A DNA stretch of 64,000 bases from Hyperoplus lanceolatus (Eukaryota; Chordata; Actinopteri; Uranoscopiformes; Ammodytidae). The position numbers and the translations under genes are program-made. Numbering within the stretch: the first letter of the stretch is position 1; each line of letters starts with the position of its first letter. The stretch is taken from contig CM049418.1 in the NCBI GenBank assembly GCA_026929865.2, forward strand, positions 7,580,501-7,644,500, written 5' to 3'. The notes beneath the pieces were generated by a model. It saw nothing but the letters and a program-made list of their open reading frames with translations, had not been told where the DNA came from and made no database searches. Below are positions 55,556 to 64,000 of the stretch, piece by piece.

Positions 55556-55839
55556 TAAAGTCTGTATTTCTGTACTACAGGGTTTTATAATCACTTCTCA
55601 GTTGAAAATACATAGGGGCCTCCATACACTTTCATCTCACGGATTGTCAATGCAGCTTTTGGTATTGAGACACACGTTGACCAATCATCCTACCATCCCT
55701 CCAGTCAAAGATTTTTGTAACTCCAGCTGAGACGGCATAAATAACAGCACATCTGAAAAAAAGACAGAAATTTTATTATTTGAGTGTATTACAACGAGTA
55801 TACATAAAGTGCCTGCAATCTGATGGGGCAAAAAACAAG

Positions 55840-56153
55840 AGTGGTCAGACAGTTGAGATTTCAATCTATTGACCAGTTTTCAGAGGACAAACGGAAAATG
55901 AGCATGCTTTGCCTCTTGTTCTTTTAACTGTGATGAGATGTGTGCTTCTGTGCCGCCATTGCCTTTTAGGGTGCTTTGGCTGGTCTGGGTGTGTGCTGTT
56001 TGGCCTTTTAACATTTAACTTGATCTTCTTTTCAGTCCCCATCCCCACTCCCCTCAAAAAGGCTGTTGTTTTTTGTCAGACCGTCTTTTTAATAAGAATT
56101 TGTTCTTAATGACCAGCCTGGTTAAATAAAGGTAAAAAAATCAAAAAAAAAAA
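55840..56153 (+). mobile_element. probable LINE 3' end
   Basis: Ends TTAATGACCAGCCTGGTTAAATAAAGGT and a poly-A run. In one frame it gives LNDQPG, the kind of C-terminal residue string seen at the end of fish L2-type reverse transcriptases. No reverse-transcriptase domain remains, so the class is tentative. Confidence 0.5.
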
Positions 56154-58021
56154 ATCATTATATGCTGTATTATAGAACAATACAGTCACACGCAAACACT
56201 CTCAAAATGATAACTGTCTCTAGTTCATTAACTGCAGCTAATGTAGTGAGATGGTAAATTATAACAGTTCTGCACACAATCATTTCTGGGAAGCATTGAA
56301 CATTAGACTGGTGACAAGAATGGAGTGGTTAGTAATGGTGGAAATGTCCTCAATGCAAACAAACGATTCACAATTTAATATCCTTGAGGATTACCTTGGT
56401 TTGTTGTTAACTTGGTTCTAACCATGAGGATCTCAGCATAGTTGATCCTGTTAGCCATATTATCTCTGTTGGTGTCTTCAAACCTTCCATCCGAGCATAT
56501 TTTATTCAGATGCAATACAACTTTAAAAATACTTCACATTTTGACATGTCAGTTTTTCTTAATCCTTATAACAAATGGAGGAAAATCATTATTTAAGAGT
56601 TATGTTTGAATAATGTAGGTGTCTGAGAGAAAAGCAAGAGTAAGGGAGAATAGAATGAATACCATTAATGCATTAATGTGGGGCTTCTTATGACTTAATT
56701 AAATTGCTCCATCTCATACATTAAAAAAAAAAATCTAAACTTTGTTTGATGGAAGCACAGGTTTCAACCACTTAAAACACTTAATGGCGGCCCATAAAGG
56801 ATTTTCCTCAAAGCATTCTAGAATTACAGCAATAAGGACTACTTTTGGATGTTTGGGAATATCATAATGGAACACTTCTTAAATGCGATCCACAACATTT
56901 AGAAACTTCTCTTCATTCATCATACTTCGAATTTGTTTATTTGAGAAACTGATACATGAGACTTAGCCACACTTGCCGCCCCAATAATCTTAACAATATT
57001 TGTTAAGATGCTTTCAGAGATTGCAAAAATACAAAAAGGATCTCAACTGATGTTATCAGAGGAAATCATTACCTCGTTATATTCACTGATTACGTGTTAG
57101 ATTTCGAGAAGTTGAAGCAATACTCTGGTCCCATAGTAGCCTCTGCAGCATAAGTACCTTGAATGGCCTTGTGTCCGAAATGTGCTTTAGAAATAAACTT
57201 GCCTTGCCTTGCCTAAGTACTGGCCTGACTTTTCAGAATTTGCAGCGAGACACAGAGAGCTGTTATTTTGCCCCATCAGTCCGTTCACTGAAGCTGCTGA
57301 CAAATTGTTACGTGCGCGTCCTCGGATATTAAAGCAAAGAAAAAGTGTGTGGAAAAAGAAAGAAGAAACGCTTTTCAATCATGAACCTTTTGATGCACTT
57401 TTCAAGGACAGAAGACAGAACCACAGTACAGGGAAATAAAAAAAATAGTGCAATCATGAATGTTGAGTTACAATAGAAACTGTCACAAAGATGGTGGGAT
57501 GACGACTGAGAGCAACAGAAAGTGAATTAACAGGCACAACTTTATGTCTCTTTGGTGTAAAGCAGTTTGAAAGGTGTGACAGTCTGATGAAACCCGTGAT
57601 CTTGAAGTTGTCAGTTTACATTTCATGGACTTCAGTGTCACAAGGGTAAAATATACTCTTTTGGAGAACTAAGAACAAAGTGTTGGCAGTGGCAAGTAAA
57701 AAGTACGATTTTGCTGGTAAGATTTGAATGGATTGCGTTAAGGTCATTAGTATTCTAAGGAGTGAAAATACTGAACTTGTGAATGCAAATGGTGTCTGTA
57801 CATGTAAATCAACAGATCACTGTGTTTTTCAAAAATGAGAAACCATCAGAAGCAGCTGCTTTACTTACTATTTGTTTTAGGCTTTTTAGTTGACAAATAT
57901 TCACTATCATTAACAAAAATAAATATCTCATACCTTCATACTGAATTCATATTATATTTAAAGTGCCACAGAACTGAAGAAGTTAGGGAACTTCACAAAA
58001 GAATATATATTTTTTTTTAAA
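56154..58021. other. no gene seen
   Basis: AT-rich unique sequence. A 76-residue frame at 57209-57439 has coding-like composition without stops but no domain I recognise; it abuts a dispersed repeat end. Confidence 0.5.
57130..57215 (-). repeat. second copy of the AGGCA/TTTATTTGTATAGCAC repeat
   Basis: ATGTGCTTTAGAAATAAACTT followed by three GCCTT units is the reverse complement of the block at 306-420. Only the end with the pentamer repeats is clearly shared. Confidence 0.5.
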
Positions 58022-58023
58022 TA

Positions 58024-59422
58024 CAGTTTTTCACAATTGCTAAAACACATTTCCTGATAGACTACCTCACTTTTTCAAAACCCTAAACACAAATCTCAAA
58101 ACTCAAACACAAAATGCAGAATCCTTCACTTCTCTTGCAAAAGCACACTCTACCCTCAAAACAGTGTTAACTCTTCACTAAATGGTGTTTTCTTTTCAAA
58201 TGACAAACACACACATCATATGACTAGACATTTCTAGCACTCATTGAACACTGGTGTTCAGAATGGAAAACACTGTAGTATAAATGCAAAACAGTATATG
58301 AATGCTTTATCAGTAGAATTATGCCTTTGCATGTTCATACACTTTCACCTACAGTAACAACAAATACTTTACGGTTTTTGCCAAATGCTAACACACATGT
58401 TGCAGAATAGTTTATTTTGCCATTTCAAACAAACACAATGAATAGGTAGGACTGCAGTTCAAGCAATTCAGTGTGTCAGTATAAACTAAGAAACAATTAC
58501 AGTAGAATTAGGGAACAATGGTAAAAAAACAGCGTTGTAAGGAATTGGGTGGCTGGATTATGAATCCTTTTATGGATACCGCCTCCTGTTTGCGTCTGGC
58601 CACATCGCCTCATCAACATCACACTCAGCAACAGGGAAATGATCACCTGATATCCAGTCTAAATCTCCTAATTATGGAGCGACTCAGGTTGGGCTGCACT
58701 CTCTGTCCAGGCTCCCTCATTGATAGGCCATGATCTATAACATGGTCCACTATAGTGTCCCTGTTGTATGTGTCTCCGTCTGTTGCCTTATTTGTCCTCG
58801 TAGTCCTGTCACTCTCTCTCCTCCTCTTCCCCTGACTCTTACTGTTTCAGAAAGGAGCTGAGTTCACCTGGGGTCTATGTGTAGTGCTAAGGTTTAGACT
58901 GATTGGTTTTCAATTAGTTTAATTTCTTTTCAAGAAGTGTGTTGGAGAATTTCAAACACAGTGCAAAGCATATATCGTGTTTATAGGGTTGGTGCTTTGG
59001 TTTAGGGCATAGTTACAAAAGTTAGAGGTTGTGGTCATAGCAGTCACTTTTAGTGTCTACAGTATTTGGCAAAAACTGTATTTGTACCAAAATGTGCAGT
59101 CTACTGTAAATCACAGCAAACAGGAGCTCATCTCTGACCCTTCTATAGCTAACTGCACAAAAGCCTTTTGAGTTTAGAAATTTGATTGGCAGTGTGTTCT
59201 GTGTGAATACCATGAGAGAGAATTCAGGAAGTGTGCGCAAGATATAGAGAATTGTGTGTAGTGTTGTGAAAAATGTGTGTTTTCGAATGAGAATATGAGT
59301 CTAAGGCAGGAAATGTGTTTGGAGTTCAGCAGAATTGGTTAAGCAGTTGGTAAATTAGTTTCAGATTGTGCACATTGTGTCTGATGTTCCAAACAATGTG
59401 TTTAAACAATTGTGAAAAACTG
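58024..59422 (-). mobile_element. copy C, complete internally deleted Tc1/mariner-like element
   Basis: A full 1399-bp copy in the opposite orientation to B and D, flanked by TA (58022-58023 and 59423-59424). Its transposase remnants lie on the minus strand. It allows the family ends and deletion junction to be read without nested insertions. Confidence 0.88.
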
Positions 59423-59424
59423 TA

Positions 59425-61578
59425 ATTGTAGAAATCACAGCATCAGAGCCAGAGATATCCAGAATGTTCACAAGGATATTGACGAAGCACGAAGCCACCT
59501 GCAAAAATAATAATTAATTTTGATTTTTGCACAATTTTCTTCAATTAACATTTACAAAGGTTACGGATGTAAATGAGCTGATGAAATAAGGCCAGCCACA
59601 GATAATATCATTTGCATAAGTCTTACAAAATAAGACCCCTGGGCTGTTTTTGGCACGTGTCTGGAAAGCAAAACAAAGTGTTTTCTGCTGCTTATCTTGG
59701 AGAATTGAGGGACATTTTTTGGGTACAGCAAGCTTGGGTTTACAAAGCAAAAAGAAATATATAGGCCCCCATGTACAAAAATATTTGTTGAATAGCCTGA
59801 TATTTTTGAAAAATTACTTTAAATCTAATCTTTTCAACAAGTTCAGTGGTTAAAAACTTTTTAATTATGAACCAATGGGGCCTCCCAACAAATACGGGAT
59901 TCTCCACACACTCCAGGAGGTAAATGTTGTATTTTCCTGATGCCTTTCATCTACGAATATTGTAGATATAGGAGGGTTTAAATTAGTTTTTAGTCTCTTG
60001 AATTGGATTGTATCTGTCTCTGCCTTAATGTGTGTTGTGCGGGAAATAAACGGCTTAGAAATGCGGTTAATGTATCTGAAAGGAACTCATAATGTTCGGT
60101 TGGTGCCCTCAAACAAAAATAAATTACTTTGTTTCCCTGGTGATTGATGCTTTAATACGACTTGGACTTTCCTGGTGCCAGTGCTTTTCCTCCTCGCTGA
60201 GGATAAGATAATTTTCAATTTTGTCTCGAAACAAGGTCAGAAAAAGGCAAAATTCTTTGCATAGTTTTTAATTTTATTTGTCGTGAGTGCGATGATGGGT
60301 TATTATTTTGTCGGTTCATTAGCATATTTCATATCCTGCTGCTGAGCGCTCCCAGACTCTTTATCTGTCTCCAGCGGTGGCTCAGACAAGTCACAGGTGC
60401 CGGATGTTGAGGATGGAGTCAGGAGAAAAACGACCGTGCGAGCACACTATGGTAAACATATTAACAACAACGCTGGCTCATCATCACTCACTAAGATATA
60501 CGAGCACGCAAGCATCAGTCAGTGTGTGAGAGCTTCCAAGAGTGTAATAACATATTTAAATTAAAGTACACACACAGAAGGAAGTCATGCACTCAATGTA
60601 GGATCCTTCAACTTCATCAAAGCCACTTCCAGATGTGTCACACAGCATTCAAGCAAACCAGGCAAAACACACACACATGCCGTCCCTCACACACATGTAC
60701 TGCTTTGTCAAACACACGGATGCAGGCAGAATGATAAGTCCTAGGATCATCAGCAACATGAAATATGGAACAATGTCTCTCACACACACACCACATACTG
60801 TTTTATGTGCCAGAGCAGAGTTTTCAGGCAGTAAAAAGGGGAAGTAGATGAAAGCAGGGTTGAGCAGCTTGTTCTTTCTCCCAATCACTTCTGTCATGTA
60901 CACCGGGGGGAGTTTGATAGGTGTACCCTGACACACACACACACACACACACATGAAAGCACACAGTCAGGGGCCCATGTGTAGACACACACATGCAGGG
61001 TTTCGTGGAGTGCCGCTGCAATAATTAGATTTCACTTGAAAGAATCCGGGCAGTTATTTCGGTGGGAGACTGGGCCGATCTATGATTGGCTACTCAAACT
61101 AGAAGGTATGGGACTATGGGTGCACCAGGATACTGCTAGCTGTTTATACATCTGTCCAATACATAAGTCAGAAGCCACAAGAAAGGTAGCAAAAAACTAA
61201 TAATAAACAGTGACTTAGGGTTGGCATGAGCCACTTAAAAGACAAAATGGCATATCATCAACAACAATTTCAATATGGGTGCTGCTGATGCTGAATTTCT
61301 AAAACAAAGCCTTGGTTGCCAAATGGGGCATGGAGTTACACAGAGACTTATGTCAGGCACTATGGGAATATAGTGTCTCTCTAAAAGTGTTTTAATTTGA
61401 ACTCTATCTGTATGTACAAAATATTTTATGAAAGTAAATAGCTGTATGTGTGTGTTGGTTAGTTGACATGATAATTGTGTGAAGTGACAAGTGAGGTTGA
61501 TATCGGACAAACTGACAACATTTCGTGGCTCAATATCCTCCTCTTATATTCTTTCATCACCCACCTTCTCTGCCTCAA

Positions 61579-61648
<70 letters not shown>

Positions 61649-62300
61649 AAAGCTCTTATCTACTGGCATGCTGTCAAATAATTTTGTTCGCATTTCAGGG
61701 AGACACAGCCCCTGCTTAATTACTGCCATGCTAATTGAATCCCAGCGTGAGTGATGTATGGGGATAGGACTTGCTGTGACAGAATGAAAATTAAATAGTA
61801 TTAAGCAGCCAAGTAGATAATCCATTTAGGAATGTCTGGGAAACGAGGAGGATTTGTTAATGCAGCGCCATATGGCTCGCATGTCAGAAGACATCAAAGT
61901 TGTTTGAAATATAAAATGTTTTCATTCTCAGCCTCGCTTTTATATTTATTTATTTATTTTTACAGTAAATTCACAAGTTTCTGACAAACTAAACAATTCT
62001 GCCATCCAAAAAAAAAAAAAAAATAAATAATACAATTGTTGGATGAATAGCTTTGACCTACATTATTACTTTATTAAATCTGAATTTAAACTCAGATTAG
62101 ATACATAATAATAAACATTGTATAACCAACATATGTGGTAGAAAAGTAATGTGGAGGTTTTATTAAAGAAGATTCTCACCCTGCAGGGTTTAAGTCACAG
62201 GATTCTCACCCTGAAGTGTCACAGTTGCACACAGTACTGCAAGGTTGGTTCACGTAAACCCAATTTGCAGTGCTTGTTAGCAGTCACAGGAGTATAGAGC
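59425..62300. other. no gene seen
   Basis: Unique AT-rich sequence with (CA) at 60931-60952 and a long array at 61580-61646. The blocks 60240-60430 and 61690-61830 are repeat-free with TAATTA/TTAATTAC strings and might be conserved noncoding sequence. Confidence 0.5.
61580..61646. repeat. CA microsatellite
   Basis: An uninterrupted (CA)n of about 33 units. Confidence 0.96.
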
Positions 62301-62379
62301 TAGCCTGGTGCTACCAGACCATCGTACTTAAGTGAAATTAAAATTGAGCGGAAGTAGGTAGGCTTGCGGAGCCAGGCTA
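62301..62379. mobile_element. 79-bp MITE with TAGCCTGG ends, second copy
   Basis: Reverse-oriented relative of the element at 10818-10891 (shared GGTGCTACCAGACCATCGTA). Flanked by GTATAGAGC on both sides (62292-62300, 62380-62388), again a perfect 9-bp target duplication. Confidence 0.82.
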
Positions 62380-62753
62380 GTATAGAGCAGCACTACGTAA
62401 ATGTTCACGGCATTAAAGAAATAAAGATTGACAAAGGTAAAAAAAACAGCAGAACACAGATTAACTGCAATGACAAACAGGAACCTCAAAACACTTGCCA
62501 TCCTGATTTTTATGAGTCTTACTTGGGTTTGATCTCTTGCTACTGCAGGCAATCAACCAGACCCTCCACCAATAACTGTTGGCTTGTCTCATTTGTTGCT
62601 GGGGCAACGCACCCTGCAGAGGACGGGAAGCTCGTTTCCACAGGTAATCTATGGCTAGCAATCAACAAGCGGACAAAAACACTCTGGTGCTCATTGATGC
62701 ACATTGTCAGACAGGAGCACATGCTTTTGCAGACACATACCCATAGTCTCTTA

Positions 62754-64000
62754 CAGTTTTTCACAATTGTTTAAACACATTTTTTGGAACATCAGACACA
62801 ATGTGCACAATCTGTAACTAATTTACCAACTGCTTAACCAATTCTGCTGAACTCCAAACACATATCCTGCCTTAGACTCATATTCCCTTTCCAGAACACA
62901 CATTTTTCACAACATTACACACAATTTTCTATATATTGCACACTCTTCCTGAATTATCTCTCTTGGTGATCACACAGAACACACTGCCAATCACATTTAT
63001 AAACTCAAAAGGCTTTTATGCAGTTAGCTATAGCAGGGTCAGAGATGAGCTCCTGTTTGCTGTGATTTACAGTAGACTGCACATTTTTGGTACAAATGCA
63101 GTTTTTGCCGAATACTGTAAACACTAAAAGTGACTGCTATGACCACAGCATCACAACCTCTAACTTTTGTAACCATGCTCTAAACCAAAGCTCCAACCCT
63201 ACAAACACGATAAATGCTTTGCGCTGTGTTTGAAATTCTCCAACATACTTCTTGAAAAAAAATTAAACTAATTGAAAACCAATCAGTCTAAACCTTAGCA
63301 CTACAAATAGACCCCAGGTGAGCTCAGCTCCTTTTTGAGACAGTAATAGTCAGGGGAAGAGGAGGAAAGAGAGCGACAGGAGGACGAGGACAAATAAGGC
63401 AACAGACAGAGACACATACACCAGGGACACTATAGTGGACTATGTTATAGATCATGGCCTATCAATGAGGGAGCCTGGACAGAGAGTGCAGCCCAACCTG
63501 AGTTGCTCTATAATTAGGAGATTTAGTCTGGATATCAGGTGATCATTTCCCTGTTGCTTCTCAAAGGAAGACATTGAGTGTGATGTTGATGAGGCGATGT
63601 GGCCAGATGCAAACAGGAGGCGGTATCCATAAAAGGATTCATAATCCAACCACCCAATTCCTTACAACACTGTTTTTTTATTCTACTGTAATTGTTTCTT
63701 AGTTTATACTGACACACTGAATTGCTTGAACTGCAGTCCTACCTATTCATTGTGTTTGTTTGAAATGGCAAAATAAACTATTCTGCATAATGTGTGTTAG
63801 CATTTGGCAAAAACCATAAAGTATTTGTTGTTACTGTAGGTGAAAGTGTATGAACATGCAAAGGCATAATTCTACTGATAAAGCATTCATATAGTGTTTT
63901 GCATTTATACTACAGTGTTTTCCATTCTGCACACCAGTGTTCAATGAGTGCTAGAAATGTCTAGTCATATGATGTGTGTGTTTGTCATTTGAAAAGAAAA
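62754..64000 (+). mobile_element. copy D, Tc1/mariner-like element cut by window end
   Basis: Begins after TA at 62752-62753 with CAGTTTTTCACAATTG and follows copy B to the window edge, including the degraded transposase head and tail (DIECDVDEAMW-type tail at about 63570-63630). About 150 bp of the right end lies beyond the window. Confidence 0.87.

Overview
The window reads as vertebrate, almost certainly teleost fish, nuclear DNA. It has no dense coding. It does have spliced exons with GT/AG borders, more than thirty CA/GT, GA/CT and GAAA microsatellites, and a typical fish load of DNA transposons (Tc1/mariner-like, hAT, TTAA-type, Harbinger-like), MITEs and a tRNA-derived SINE. Almost every open reading frame over 60 codons is a translated microsatellite or chance. 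Only one complete gene and one further coding exon can be supported.

Genes. tmem47, a four-pass claudin/PMP22-superfamily junction protein, lies on the minus strand in three coding exons at 49340-49111, 39982-39842 and 36669-36491. Splice phases agree, and exons 2 and 3 are intact and near-identical to the vertebrate family. Exon 1 carries two apparent single-base reading-frame breaks. About 6.3 kb downstream on the same strand, at 30202-30121, is an 82-bp first coding exon. Its last residues (EFGEIIKCRS) and phase-1 donor match the N-terminus of utrophin/dystrophin just before the first calponin-homology domain. Because TMEM47 lies just upstream of DMD in the same orientation in human, I read this as an alternative, utrophin-type first exon of dmd. 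The rest of the gene would continue leftward, so positions 1-30120 would be its first intron. I found no exon 2 and no muscle-type first exon in that interval.

Layout. 1-30120: putative dmd intron 1, with a CpG-rich block at about 5640-6500 bearing opposed splice donors, a microsatellite-free stretch at 14010-17720 with a duplicated 31-bp homeodomain/forkhead-like motif, and a nested transposon stack at 22122-24881. 30121-30720: the dmd-like first exon and its GC-rich promoter region. 30720-36490: intergenic, with poly-G tracts and a palindromic MITE. 36491-49340: tmem47. 49341-52350: upstream flank with a SINE. 52350-64000: transposon-rich, with three copies of one 1.4-kb internally deleted Tc1/mariner-like element (one cut by the window end), a shorter truncated relative and a 1.3-kb Harbinger-like element nested in one copy.

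I see no operon-like system, CRISPR array, RNA gene or virus-like locus. The most interesting points are the utrophin-like dystrophin exon next to tmem47, the frame breaks in tmem47 exon 1, and the well-resolved nested insertions with target-site duplications. Gene identities rest on remembered family sequences; no search could be run.
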